Shown piece after piece: positions 16,154-24,437 of a stretch of 64,000 bases of DNA (the stretch's first letter is position 1; each line of letters begins with the position of its first letter). A program made the position numbers and the translations under genes. The DNA is taken from assembly GCA_036557365.1 (NCBI GenBank), contig DATBHR010000094.1:20154-84153 (forward strand), given 5' to 3'. The stretch is from DATKHR01 sp036557365. Lineage in GTDB: Bacteria; Acidobacteriota; Vicinamibacteria; Vicinamibacterales; CAVVIG01. The notes beneath the pieces are model-generated. The model ran no database searches and was not told the DNA's origin. It saw only the letters and a program-made list of their open reading frames with translations.

Positions 16154-18441
16154 ATCGCCGCGACTTCCTCAAGACATCCGGCGCGCTCGTCGTCTCCTTC
16201 AGCAGTACGCGGCTCGGCGAAGCCGTCGTCCTCGGCCAGGGACCGTTCGACACGCGCGCATCGCACATCGATCCGAACCTGCTCGACTCCTGGATCGCCG
16301 TCGGCACCGACGGCTTGATCACGGCGTACACCGGCAAGTGCGAGCTCGGGCAAGGCATCCTCACCGCGCAGGTGCAGCTCGTCGCCGAGGAGCTCTCGGT
16401 GCCGGTCGAACGCGTGCACGTCATTCAGTGCGATACGGCGAGCTGTCCCGACCAGGGCACGACGTCCGGCAGCCAGTCGACGCCGACCAACTTCAACGAA
16501 CGCAATCTCGGTCAGGCGGCCGCTACGGCGCGGCAGGCGCTGCTCCGTCTCGCCTCCGAGCGCATGTCGCTGCCGGTGGATCAGCTGATCGCCCGCGACG
16601 GCGCCGTCGTCGCGAACTCCGATTCATCGAGGCGCGTCACGTACGCGGAGCTGGTAGGCGGACGAACGCTCAACGTCCGCGTCGATGCGGCCGCGCCGCG
16701 CAAGTCGCCGAGCGAATGGACGACGCGTGGGCGCGCGGTCCCGCGGGTGGACATGGTGGCGATGGCGACCGGACAGTTCGAGTTCGTCCACAACGTGCGC
16801 GTGCCCGGCATGCTGCACGGCGCGGTCGTCCGGCCGCCGTCGACGAATGCAACGCTCGAGCACGCGGACGAATCGTCCGTGCAGTCGCTGCCGGGCTTCG
16901 TCGCGCTCGTCATCAGGAACAACTTCGTCGGCATCGTCGCCGAGAAGCCGTGGCAGGCCGCCCAGGCCGCGAAGCAGTTGAAGGCGACGTGGTCCGCGGG
17001 TCCCGAGCTGCCTCCAGACGAGCACTTCTACGAGTGGATGCGCCGGCAGCCCTCGCGCGACGCCTATATCGTGAAGTCCGCCGACGTGGACGCGAAGCTG
17101 CGCTCGGCCGCGAGGGTCCTGAAGTCGACGTACGTGCACCCGTATCAGATGCACGGATCGATCGGAACGTCGTGCGCCGTCGCGGACGTGAGCAACGGTT
17201 CGGCCACCGTCTGGTCGCCGACGCAGTCGGCATATCCGACGCGCAGCGGCGTCGCGCTCGTGCTCGGCATCCCTGTCGACAAGGTGCGCGTCATCTTCAC
17301 GCGCGGCGCGGGATGCTACGGCATCAACGGCGCCGACACGGTGTCATACGACGCCGCGGTGCTGTCGCAAGCCGTCGGGAAACCGGTCCGCGTCCAGCTT
17401 TCGCGCAAAGATGAAATGGCGTGGGAGAACTACGGCACCGCGTATGTCATCGATCAGCGCATCGGCGTGGACGCCGGCGGAACGATCGTCGCGTGGGACT
17501 ACGAAGCCTGGCTCCCCACGCGCGGCGGCCGTCCCGGCTACGACCGGCCCGGCAACGTCGTGACCGGCATGCTGCTCGGGCATGACGCCGTGCCGTTCTC
17601 GCCGCAGACCGCACGCGCACCGTCCGGCGGATTCCGCAACAACAGCAACGCCGCGCCGTCCTATGTCGCCGGTCGCGTGTCGAACAAGTCCGAAGGCGCC
17701 GGCGTTGTCACCGGCGAGCGCGTGCTGACGCATACCATCGCGTCGCCGTTCTTCACCGGTCCGCTGCGATCGCCGTCGCGCCTGCAGAATACGTTCGCGC
17801 ACGAATGCTTCCTCGACGAGGTCGCGGCGAGCATCGGCGCTGATCCGCTCGCCTATCGTCTCCGTCATCTTCGCGACGAGCGGTTGAAGGACGTCGTGAG
17901 TGCGGCAGCGAAGGCGGCGAAATGGAGCGCGAGGCCGTCGCCGCGGCGTGACGCGCCCGCGAGCGGTATCGCGTCCGGCCGCGGGATGTCGTGCGTCGTC
18001 TACGAGGGCGACAACGGCTATGTCGCCATGGTCGCCGAGGTGGACGTGAACCGGACGACGGGACAGGTGACGGCGCGCCGGTTCTTCGTCGCGCAGGACT
18101 GCGGACCGATTTCGAATCCTGACGGCATGCGCAATCAAATCGAAGGCGGCACGCTGCAGGGATTGAGCCGGGCGCTCGGCGAAGAAGTCACGTGGGACGA
18201 ACACGGCGTGACCTCGGTCGACTGGCGTTCGTATCACAGCCTGCCGCTCGGCATCGAGGTGCCCACGATCGAGAGCGTGTTGATCGACCGGCGTGATGCC
18301 GAGGCCACCGGCGCCGGCGAAACCGCGATCACGCTCGTCGCGGCGGCCGTCGGCAACGCGATCTTCGACGCGACCGGCGCGCGGATTCGCGAAGTGCCGT
18401 TCACCCCGCAGCGCGTGCAGGCAGCGCTGGCGGCCCACTGA
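16150..18441 (+). CDS. Xanthine dehydrogenase family molybdopterin-binding subunit, Tat-exported
   Basis: The 763-residue large subunit starts MNRRDFLKTSGALVVSF, a twin-arginine signal, so the folded enzyme with its small subunit is probably sent to the periplasm. Molybdopterin-binding regions are visible as GKCELGQGI near the N-terminus, GAGCYGINGADT in the middle, and ATGAGETAITLV near the C-terminus. The GCYG form of the central motif is the nicotinate-dehydrogenase-like variant rather than GGGFGRR. The substrate is probably an aromatic heterocycle or aldehyde, which the sequence cannot resolve. It belongs to a different subgroup from the pair at 39992-42699. Confidence 0.92.
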   Translation: MNRRDFLKTSGALVVSFSSTRLGEAVVLGQGPFDTRASHIDPNLLDSWIAVGTDGLITAYTGKCELGQGILTAQVQLVAEELSVPVERVHVIQCDTASCPDQGTTSGSQSTPTNFNERNLGQAAATARQALLRLASERMSLPVDQLIARDGAVVANSDSSRRVTYAELVGGRTLNVRVDAAAPRKSPSEWTTRGRAVPRVDMVAMATGQFEFVHNVRVPGMLHGAVVRPPSTNATLEHADESSVQSLPGFVALVIRNNFVGIVAEKPWQAAQAAKQLKATWSAGPELPPDEHFYEWMRRQPSRDAYIVKSADVDAKLRSAARVLKSTYVHPYQMHGSIGTSCAVADVSNGSATVWSPTQSAYPTRSGVALVLGIPVDKVRVIFTRGAGCYGINGADTVSYDAAVLSQAVGKPVRVQLSRKDEMAWENYGTAYVIDQRIGVDAGGTIVAWDYEAWLPTRGGRPGYDRPGNVVTGMLLGHDAVPFSPQTARAPSGGFRNNSNAAPSYVAGRVSNKSEGAGVVTGERVLTHTIASPFFTGPLRSPSRLQNTFAHECFLDEVAASIGADPLAYRLRHLRDERLKDVVSAAAKAAKWSARPSPRRDAPASGIASGRGMSCVVYEGDNGYVAMVAEVDVNRTTGQVTARRFFVAQDCGPISNPDGMRNQIEGGTLQGLSRALGEEVTWDEHGVTSVDWRSYHSLPLGIEVPTIESVLIDRRDAEATGAGETAITLVAAAVGNAIFDATGARIREVPFTPQRVQAALAAH

Positions 18442-18451
18442 TCGGATTCGC

Positions 18452-18865
18452 ATGGACACTCCCGAGCGCTTCGAGCAGCTGATCGCGTATCTCGAATCGA
18501 ACCTGCCCGAGCCTGCCGAATGGCATCAGCACGCCGACGGCACACTCCAGTTCATCAGCGGCGACCCTCCCGGCGTCATCGTCTGGCTGACGGAGACGAG
18601 TGTCGTCGTCTCGCACTTTGCGGTCGTCGGCGACACACGGATCGGGCTGGAGTCGAAGCCGCGACGCGTCGGCCTTCTCAAGTGGCGACGTCTGCCTGAG
18701 ACCGCGCTCTTCAATACGCTCAGCGCGCTCTTGAAGGGCGCGCGCGAAGCGCGTGCGGCGCTCTTCCAAATCTGCGAGGTATGCGGGCGAAGCACGCCCC
18801 CGGAACGGTTGCGGATGGACACCATCTGCGACGACTGCGCCGAGGACGAGCTCCGGATTCACTGA
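18452..18865 (+). CDS. Small protein with C-terminal zinc ribbon, unknown function
   Basis: The 137-residue soluble protein has a predicted mixed alpha/beta N-terminal part and a C-terminal four-cysteine knuckle: C108 and C111 in CEVCGR, and C126 and C129 in CDDC. The spacing suits one zinc ion. It starts ten bases after the stop of the molybdenum subunit, so it may be the third gene of that operon. No known family is recognised. The chosen ATG opens MDTPERFEQL; the longer upstream frame lies inside the preceding gene. Confidence 0.78.
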   Translation: MDTPERFEQLIAYLESNLPEPAEWHQHADGTLQFISGDPPGVIVWLTETSVVVSHFAVVGDTRIGLESKPRRVGLLKWRRLPETALFNTLSALLKGAREARAALFQICEVCGRSTPPERLRMDTICDDCAEDELRIH

Positions 18866-18879
18866 CGGTACCGCCGAGC

Positions 18880-18908
18880 TTGCGCTCTGCCTCAGCCGGT
18901 CTTAGATT
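18880..18908 (+). promoter_or_regulatory. Sigma-70-like promoter before the metallothionein gene
   Basis: TTGCGC (18880-18885) and TAGATT (18903-18908) are separated by exactly 17 bases. This predicts a transcript start near 18915 and a leader of about 15 bases. It is one of the few places in the window where a recognisable -35 accompanies the -10. Confidence 0.5.
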
Positions 18909-18915
18909 CAGCGCT

Positions 18916-18920
18916 GGAGG
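18916..18920 (+). promoter_or_regulatory. Shine-Dalgarno GGAGG of the metallothionein gene
   Basis: GGAGG lies 9 bases before the ATG at 18930 and settles the start of this very short gene. Confidence 0.65.
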
Positions 18921-18929
18921 CACCCACCC

Positions 18930-19079
18930 ATGGCCGACAACCAGAAATGCGCACACCCGGCCTGCAGCTGCACCGTCATCAAAGGCGGCGAATGGGGTAA
19001 ATACTGCAGCGAAATCTGCAAAGAAAAGGGGCAGCAGACAGAACTGCGCTGCGAGTGTCGCCACCCGGCGTGCGCGTAG
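18930..19079 (+). CDS. SmtA-type bacterial metallothionein
   Basis: The 49-residue protein has eight Cys (residues 7, 12, 14, 26, 30, 41, 43, 48) and two His (9 and 45). The order CxHPxCSC, then GKYCSEIC, then CECRHPAC follows cyanobacterial SmtA and Pseudomonas BmtA, in which Cys and His hold a cluster of zinc or cadmium ions and a short GGxxYCSxxC zinc-finger-like stretch lies in the middle. It would buffer or store zinc and bind toxic soft metals in the cytoplasm. A repeated HPAC at both ends suggests a symmetric site. A good promoter and a strong ribosome site precede it. No SmtB-like repressor is encoded next to it. Confidence 0.85.
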   Translation: MADNQKCAHPACSCTVIKGGEWGKYCSEICKEKGQQTELRCECRHPACA

Positions 19080-19132
19080 CCCGCGCACGAGACGCGTCTC
19101 CGGCTCAGATACGGTACGAGTCCTGCTAGTGC

Positions 19133-19138
19133 TACGTT
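19133..19138 (+). promoter_or_regulatory. -10 box TACGTT before the AsmA-like gene
   Basis: TACGTT ends 7 bases before the GTG at 19146. It is embedded in a perfect inverted repeat, GCTACG-TT-CGTAGC (19131-19144), which ends one base before the start codon. Confidence 0.4.
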
Positions 19139-19145
19139 CGTAGCG

Positions 19146-20807
19146 GTGAGACACGTTCGGGTCTGGATCTGGGGAATTGTCGGCGTCGCAGCCGCCTTCG
19201 CGATTGCGACGATGGTGGTCCTGTCGGCCGTCCCGCTGCGATCGGAAACGCTGAAGTCGCGCATCGTGGAGACGCTGTCCGATCGGCTGGACAGCGACGT
19301 GGTCCTCGACGATCTCACGTTGCGCGTGTTTCCGCGGCTCCATGCGGAAGCTACGGGACTGAGCATCAGGCGCCGCGGCGCCGGCAACGCGGCGCCGCTC
19401 ATCTCGATCAAGACCTTCGTCGTGGACGCCGATCTCCTCGGCGTCTGGCGCCGGCACGTGGCGCATGTCGGCGTCGGCGGCCTCGTCATCTCAATTCCGC
19501 CGAAGGACGACGCGGACGCTCACAAGAACGACGACGAGCGAAAGCGCCCGCACCGGCTCCACGATGGCCGCGGACGACCAGTCGCGGATCCACCGGCGCC
19601 GGATTCACCGCCCGCGAACGCCGACGCTAAGAAGGAAGCCGCAAAATCCGGCCACGGCGGCCCGACCGAGGTCGTCATCGACGTGCTCGACGCCAGCGAC
19701 GCAAAGCTCGTGATCGTCCCGCGCGAGTCGAATCGTGTTCCGAAAGTCTGGGCGATTCACCAGCTGCGGATGCGTCGCCTCAGCGCGTTCGAGTCGATGC
19801 CGTACGAGGCGACGCTGACCAACGGCGTCCCACCGGGCGAGATCAAGACATCCGGCGACTTCGGCCCGTGGAATCGCGACGACCCGGGCGCGACGCCGCT
19901 CAACGGAACGTTCACCTTCGACAACGCCGACCTCAGCGTCTTCAACGGCATCGCGGGCACGCTGTCGTCGAAGGGTTCCTTCGACGGATCGCTCGGCTGG
20001 ATCGACGTCAACGGCGAGACCGACACGCCGAACTTCGTCATCCAGGTCGGCGGCCACCCGTTTCCGCTCCACACGAAATACCACTCCATCGTGGACGGCA
20101 CGAACGGCGACACGCGTCTCGAACGGATCGACGCGCAGTTCCTGAAGTCGTCGCTCGTCGCGAAAGGCGCCGTCCTCGACGGGCCGCCCGGACAGGACGG
20201 CCGCACGGTGACGCTCGACGTCGACATGCAGAAGGCGCGCATCGAGGACATCATGCATATGGCGGTCAAGACGACGCCGGCGCCGCTCGTCGGCGGGTTG
20301 AAGCTCACGACGAAGTTCCTGCTGCCGCCCGGCAAGAAGGATGTCGTCGATCGATTGCAGCTGAATGGCCACTTCCAGATTTCGTCCGCGAAGTTCAGCG
20401 ACCCGACGGTGCAGAGCAAGATCCTCGAGCTCAGTCGGCGCGGGCGCGGCAAGGTGAACGACACGGCCCGCGAGCAGGTCGCGTCCGACTTCCGCGGCCG
20501 CTTCATCCTCGGCGGCGGTCAGCTGCAGCTGCCGGAGCTGGCGTTTGCGGTCCCCGGCGCGCAGGTGCGGCTGGCCGGAAAGTACGGCCTGAAGTCCGAG
20601 CAGATGCAGTTCGCGGGAAACCTGCTGCTCGACGCGAAGATTTCGCAGACCGTCACCGGCTTCAAGTCGGTCCTTCTGAAGATCGTCGATCCGCTTTTCG
20701 GCAGACCCGGAGGCGGCAGCTCCATCCCAATCAAGATCGAAGGCTCGCGGACGAATCCCAAGTTCGGCCTCGATTTCGGCCGCGTGTTCAAAGGCGACGG
20801 CAAGTAA
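19146..20807 (+). CDS. AsmA family protein
   Basis: The 553-residue protein has one N-terminal membrane anchor (about residues 5-27) and a large periplasmic part. The region right after the anchor (SETLKSRIVETLSDRLDSDVVLDDLTLRVFP) is the typical opening of AsmA and TamB-like proteins. The C-terminal part repeats short beta-strand units and ends with a VKIEGSRTNPKFGLDFGRVFKG motif as in other AsmA-like proteins. A low-complexity charged insert (about 120-165, rich in Asp, Lys, His and Pro) interrupts the N-terminal domain. Members are thought to bridge the membranes and move lipids to the outer membrane. The start is GTG. Confidence 0.85.
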   Translation: MRHVRVWIWGIVGVAAAFAIATMVVLSAVPLRSETLKSRIVETLSDRLDSDVVLDDLTLRVFPRLHAEATGLSIRRRGAGNAAPLISIKTFVVDADLLGVWRRHVAHVGVGGLVISIPPKDDADAHKNDDERKRPHRLHDGRGRPVADPPAPDSPPANADAKKEAAKSGHGGPTEVVIDVLDASDAKLVIVPRESNRVPKVWAIHQLRMRRLSAFESMPYEATLTNGVPPGEIKTSGDFGPWNRDDPGATPLNGTFTFDNADLSVFNGIAGTLSSKGSFDGSLGWIDVNGETDTPNFVIQVGGHPFPLHTKYHSIVDGTNGDTRLERIDAQFLKSSLVAKGAVLDGPPGQDGRTVTLDVDMQKARIEDIMHMAVKTTPAPLVGGLKLTTKFLLPPGKKDVVDRLQLNGHFQISSAKFSDPTVQSKILELSRRGRGKVNDTAREQVASDFRGRFILGGGQLQLPELAFAVPGAQVRLAGKYGLKSEQMQFAGNLLLDAKISQTVTGFKSVLLKIVDPLFGRPGGGSSIPIKIEGSRTNPKFGLDFGRVFKGDGK

Positions 20808-20836
20808 CGGTCGTTCGCACGCGATGCCGGCCGGAT

Positions 20837-20842
20837 TACGAT
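20837..20842 (+). promoter_or_regulatory. -10 box TACGAT, leaderless GTG start
   Basis: TACGAT ends 6 bases before the GTG at 20849 and picks this start from a much longer open frame that runs back to 19868 inside the AsmA-like gene. Confidence 0.5.
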
Positions 20843-20848
20843 AGCCGC

Positions 20849-21715
20849 GTGTTGAGTCCCGTCGCCTGGCTGGCGATTTCCTGGCTCGGCGCCGCCGTCG
20901 TCATGATGCTTCTCTGGGTGTGGTCCAGCCGCTCGCGGAGCAGCGTCGATGCCGCTCGCGCCGGCTGCACTGCGCTGACAGGCGCGTTAGCCGTCGTGTA
21001 CGCGACACAGCTTGACGGCATGGTCGGACGCCGGCTGGCAATCGCGTCGATGGTGGCGTCCTGGTGCGCATGGCGCCTCGTCTACATCGTCTACGCGCGG
21101 ATGTTCGTCGAGGGTTCGCCTGAGGGATCTGCAACCCCGACGCGCGAACGTCCAGGTCGAGTGTCACCGCTCGCGTCGTTTCAGGCGTTCGCCGCGGTCG
21201 CAGTGGTGTTGTCGCTCCCGGCGCTCGTCGCCAGCACGAACGGCGATCCCGATTTCTCGCTGCTGGAGCTTGCCGGCGCGGCGCTGTGGCTCGCAGCGTT
21301 CGCCGGAGCCTCGACCGCCGATCGTCAGCTACTGCATTTCAGGAGCGACCCGGAGCACGCCGGCCAGGTGTGCGCCGTCGGACTGTGGAAGTACTCGAGA
21401 CATCCGGATGCGTTCTGCGACTCGCTGCTGTGGACATCGATCGCGCTCTTCGCATGCGCCTCGCCGTGGGGGATTGCGACGATCGCCTCTCCGCTGGTCG
21501 TCCTTTTCCTGATCTTCAGGCGCGCCGGGATCCGCGCTGCGGACGAGGAGCTGCTTCAGAAATTCGGCGGTGTGTACGCGGCGTACCGAGACACGACGTC
21601 GGCGTTCATTCCGTGGCCGCCGAAGACTGCCGCACACGTCGAGACCGCGCCATCCTCGGCCGGGTCTCCGGCGTCACCAGCGTCACCGGCGCCATCGTCA
21701 ACGGAGGCTCCGTAA
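20849..21715 (+). CDS. DUF1295-like membrane protein (steroid reductase / isoprenylcysteine methyltransferase fold)
   Basis: The 288-residue protein has about six membrane helices. The C-terminal half carries the family marks of DUF1295 and related 3-oxo-5-alpha-steroid 4-dehydrogenase-like proteins: VGLWKYSRHPDAFCDSLLW, where RHP is the characteristic cofactor-binding element, and EELLQKFGGVYAAYRDTTSAFIPW. The fold covers membrane reductases and methyltransferases; this one cannot be assigned further. A Ser/Pro/Ala-rich tail (about 265-288) is disordered. Its end overlaps the end of the convergent YgjP-like gene by 18 bases. The GTG start follows from the box at 20837. Confidence 0.8.
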   Translation: MLSPVAWLAISWLGAAVVMMLLWVWSSRSRSSVDAARAGCTALTGALAVVYATQLDGMVGRRLAIASMVASWCAWRLVYIVYARMFVEGSPEGSATPTRERPGRVSPLASFQAFAAVAVVLSLPALVASTNGDPDFSLLELAGAALWLAAFAGASTADRQLLHFRSDPEHAGQVCAVGLWKYSRHPDAFCDSLLWTSIALFACASPWGIATIASPLVVLFLIFRRAGIRAADEELLQKFGGVYAAYRDTTSAFIPWPPKTAAHVETAPSSAGSPASPASPAPSSTEAP

Positions 21716-22258
21716 GTACGCGCGGTGCTGACGATAGTCGGGGCACGCCTGCTCCACCAGCTTCCAGAATTTCCGTGAGTGATCGAGCCGCTTCAGGTGC
21801 ATGAGTTCGTGGATGAGGACGTAGTCGCGCACCGCGGGCGGGACCGCGACTAACCGCCAGTTGAGACAGATGTGGCCGCTCGGCGAGCACGAGCCCCATC
21901 GCCATTTCTGGTTGCGGATGCTGATGCGGCTGACGTTGAGCCGATGGACGCGCGCGAGCTCGAGCAACCGCTCGGGAAGTTCGCGTGTTGCGCGTGCCCG
22001 CAGCGGGCCGTCCGCCGGTCGCCAGATCTCGTGCCGGCGCTGCTGATGCCGGTCGCGCTCTTTCGCGATCCACGCGGCCTCGCTCGCGACGAACTCGAGG
22101 GCGCCGCGCTTCGATCCCCATCTAGGAATCGTGACGCGGACCCTTCCGTCATCCGTCAAGCGAATCACGTAGCGCTTCGCTCGCGGGTGGCGCACGAGCA
22201 GCGGCGCGTCCGCGGACGGGTCAACCGGTTCGGTGTCGAACGGCAGCGACGCCTGCAT
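21698..22258 (-). CDS. YgjP-like metallopeptidase (DUF45 / M48 superfamily)
   Basis: The 186-residue soluble protein matches the YgjP-type family. The motif HELMH (His150, Glu151, His154) with a downstream His160 in KRLDHS forms the zinc site. The GSCSPSGHICLNWRL stretch (about 122-136) just before is diagnostic. It begins PFDTEPVDP and then a beta-rich part. The cellular substrate is unknown; the gene often sits beside restriction or repair genes. Its ATG shares one base with the stop of the GIY-YIG-like gene, so the two are translationally linked. Confidence 0.9.
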   Translation of the reverse strand: MQASLPFDTEPVDPSADAPLLVRHPRAKRYVIRLTDDGRVRVTIPRWGSKRGALEFVASEAAWIAKERDRHQQRRHEIWRPADGPLRARATRELPERLLELARVHRLNVSRISIRNQKWRWGSCSPSGHICLNWRLVAVPPAVRDYVLIHELMHLKRLDHSRKFWKLVEQACPDYRQHRAYLRSLR

Positions 22259-22593
22259 CAGTGGCCGCCGTAGACCACGAACCCGCGCTTGCGCAGGCTG
22301 TCCGCCAGCATGGCTTCCATGTCTTTCGCTTTGGCGTACGGCATCGGATTCAGATGACGGTAGAGCCGCGGCACGAGGCGGACGCCGAATTTCCGGACGA
22401 CACGGGCCGCCTTGACGCCGGCCTTGTGATTCTCGAAGCGCTGCTCGGGCGACAGGCCGGTCATGCCGACATAGTAGGCCGCCTTGCCGTCGCCTTTGGG
22501 ATTCCGGAGAAAGACCACGTACACGTGGTGATGATCGCGGGTGGGCGGCTCAGACGCGCTCGATTTCTTCTTCGTCGGTGAACGGGAGGCCAT
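22258..22593 (-). CDS. GIY-YIG-like small protein
   Basis: The 111-residue protein has a GIY-YIG-type core. HHVYVVFL supplies the first strand and YYVGMTGLSPEQRFENHKAG the second element, with the Arg of EQRF in the place of the catalytic Arg. The classic GIY and YIG tripeptides are replaced by VYV and YVG, which is common in stand-alone members. The expected Glu late in the domain may be E94 (KAKDMEAML). It would be a small nuclease or a nucleic-acid-binding relative; activity is not certain. It begins inside the 3' end of rmuC (44-base overlap) and runs into the YgjP-like gene. Confidence 0.75.
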   Translation of the reverse strand: MASRSPTKKKSSASEPPTRDHHHVYVVFLRNPKGDGKAAYYVGMTGLSPEQRFENHKAGVKAARVVRKFGVRLVPRLYRHLNPMPYAKAKDMEAMLADSLRKRGFVVYGGH

Positions 22594-23875
22594 CGGTCAG
22601 TTCCGGCGCCTGCAGCATGCGCGGCACGCGATCGATCGGCTCGAGCGCCTTGATTTCTTCGCCGCCGTTGGCGCTCTGCAGCTCGCGGAACTTGCGCGCC
22701 TTGACGAGCACGTTGCCTTCGAGTGAGCCAACGGCGTCATTGTACGCCTCGAGGCTGGACTTGAGGCGGCCGCCCAGCGTGTCGAAGCGGGCGCCCAGCG
22801 TGCGGACCGACTCGTACAACGCCTTGCCGAGCTCGCTGATCTTCCGCGCGTTCTCTTCCATCGCCTCCTGCTGCCAGCCGTAGGCCACTGCGCGCAGCAG
22901 CGCGATCAATGTCGTCGGGCTCGCCGGGATGACGCGCTTGTCCACGCCGAACTCGATGAGGGTGGGATCCTGCTCGAGCGCGGCGCTGAAGAACATCTCG
23001 CCCGGCAGGAACATGACGACGAAATCGGGCGTCGCGGGCACTTTGTCGAAGTACGCCTTGCTCGACAGCTGCGACATGTGCACCCGGACCTGTCGCGCGT
23101 GATCGGCAAGCAGCTTCTGCCGCGCGTCCTCGTCCGGCGCTTCGAGCGCACGAAGATACGCGTCGAGCGGCACCTTCGCGTCTACCACGATGTGCTTGCC
23201 GCCCGGCAGGTTGACGACCACGTCCGGCCGGATGCGTCCGTTGTCGGTGGCGATCGTCTCCTGCTCGGTGAAGTGGCAGTGTTCGAGCATGCCGGCGAGC
23301 TCGACGACGCGCTTCAACTGCAGCTCGCCCCAGCGTCCGCGGACGCCCGGCCGCTTCAACGCGTCCACGAGCCGCTGGGTCTGGCCGCGCAGGTCCTGCC
23401 CCACCGCATCGAGCGCCGCGATCTTCGCGACGAGCGTGGCGCCGTTCTCGATCCGGCGGCGTTCGCTCTCCTTGATCTCCTTGTCCACCTGCTCGAGCGT
23501 CTTCGCCATCGGCGTCAGAAGCTCCTCGATCGACCGCTTCCGCGCGTCCATATCGGCGGTCGCTTCGGTGCGCGCCTGCTGAAGCTTCGTCTGCGCCAGA
23601 GCCAGGAACTGTTCGTTGTTGCTGCGCAACGCTTCGGTGCTGAGCGCGCTGAACGTGTCGCGGAGCCTGGCGTCGGCGTCCTGCAGCGCGTTCAGCCGCT
23701 CCGCGTGGACCGCGCGTTCCTTCTCGATCTCCTTCGCATGAAACGCGTGCGCGTTGTCGAGCTCCGCCTTCAGACGCGCTTTCGCAGGCGCCGAGGCGAG
23801 CCAGCCCACGAGCGCGCCCAGAGCGAGGACGACGATGAGAGTACTGATGAGGAAAACGGGATCGATGGCCGACAT
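22550..23875 (-). CDS. rmuC: DNA recombination protein RmuC
   Basis: The 441-residue protein has one N-terminal membrane segment (about 8-27), a long coiled coil (about 30-160) and the conserved RmuC nuclease-like domain. Diagnostic stretches are GRWGELQLKRVVELAGM, PDVVVNLPGGKHIVVDAKVPLDAYLRA and FVVMFLPGEMFFSAALEQDP. E. coli RmuC limits inversions at short inverted repeats and is linked to DNA-end processing. The gene starts an overlapping set with the GIY-YIG-like and YgjP-like genes, so a DNA-related role for that set is reasonable but inferred. A TACAAT hexamer directly overlaps the ATG. Confidence 0.95.
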   Translation of the reverse strand: MSAIDPVFLISTLIVVLALGALVGWLASAPAKARLKAELDNAHAFHAKEIEKERAVHAERLNALQDADARLRDTFSALSTEALRSNNEQFLALAQTKLQQARTEATADMDARKRSIEELLTPMAKTLEQVDKEIKESERRRIENGATLVAKIAALDAVGQDLRGQTQRLVDALKRPGVRGRWGELQLKRVVELAGMLEHCHFTEQETIATDNGRIRPDVVVNLPGGKHIVVDAKVPLDAYLRALEAPDEDARQKLLADHARQVRVHMSQLSSKAYFDKVPATPDFVVMFLPGEMFFSAALEQDPTLIEFGVDKRVIPASPTTLIALLRAVAYGWQQEAMEENARKISELGKALYESVRTLGARFDTLGGRLKSSLEAYNDAVGSLEGNVLVKARKFRELQSANGGEEIKALEPIDRVPRMLQAPELTDGLPFTDEEEIERV

Positions 23876-23887
23876 TGTACCGCGGCT

Positions 23888-24418
23888 TCAGCGCCCCACG
23901 ACGAACGGAAGCCACGACTCCGGCAGCTGCAGCTCCGCGGCGTGCACCGCTTCGAAGATGGCGCGCGCGCTGCCCGCGAGGCGGCGCGCACGCAGACCGG
24001 CCGCGATCGTCTGCAACGCGTGGCGCGCTTCGATCTGGGCCCGGCGGCGTGCGAGCACCGGCGCCGGCGTTGCCGAGCGCGCGGCCGCGCGCTCGTTCTT
24101 CAAGCGTTCGAGCCGCGGCCGGTTGACCGGCTCGAACGGCAGCTGCGCCTGAAACCGCGCGGCCGACGCCGTCTCGAGTTCCCCCGCGGCGCGAATCGCG
24201 CGCTCGCGCTCGAGGTCTGCGCGATAACACTGGAAACACAGCGTTCGGCCGACGCCCATGCCGCGGCTGCCGGCCTTTCGTCCGCGGCCGCGGAACGCCG
24301 CTGCCTTGAGCGCGTCGCGGCAGGCCGGACAGAGCGCTTTCGGGCGCCTGCCCTCGAGCTCGCCGCCAGGAAATGCCATCCAGTCTTGTTCGCGATGTTC
24401 AGCCTGTTTCTGCCCCAT
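23888..24418 (-). CDS. Cysteine-motif protein of unknown function
   Basis: The 176-residue protein has a CxxC pair early (CPAC, residues 30-33) and another at CFQC (about 61-64), which together could hold one zinc ion. The rest is Ala/Arg/Glu-rich and probably helical, and ends in a hydrophobic AELQLPESWLPFVV stretch. It is a small putative nucleic-acid or protein-binding factor with no recognised family. A perfect 8-bp palindrome lies 20-42 bases before the start and overlaps the place of its -35 region, so the gene is likely controlled there. The gene lies just upstream of rmuC on the same strand (12-base gap). Confidence 0.72.
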   Translation of the reverse strand: MGQKQAEHREQDWMAFPGGELEGRRPKALCPACRDALKAAAFRGRGRKAGSRGMGVGRTLCFQCYRADLERERAIRAAGELETASAARFQAQLPFEPVNRPRLERLKNERAAARSATPAPVLARRRAQIEARHALQTIAAGLRARRLAGSARAIFEAVHAAELQLPESWLPFVVGR

Positions 24419-24424
24419 GGAAGC

Positions 24425-24430
24425 AGGATA
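24425..24430 (-). promoter_or_regulatory. -10 box TATCCT, leaderless start of the Cys-motif gene
   Basis: TATCCT on the minus strand ends 6 bases before the ATG at 24418. Confidence 0.45.
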
Positions 24431-24437
24431 GGCCGGG

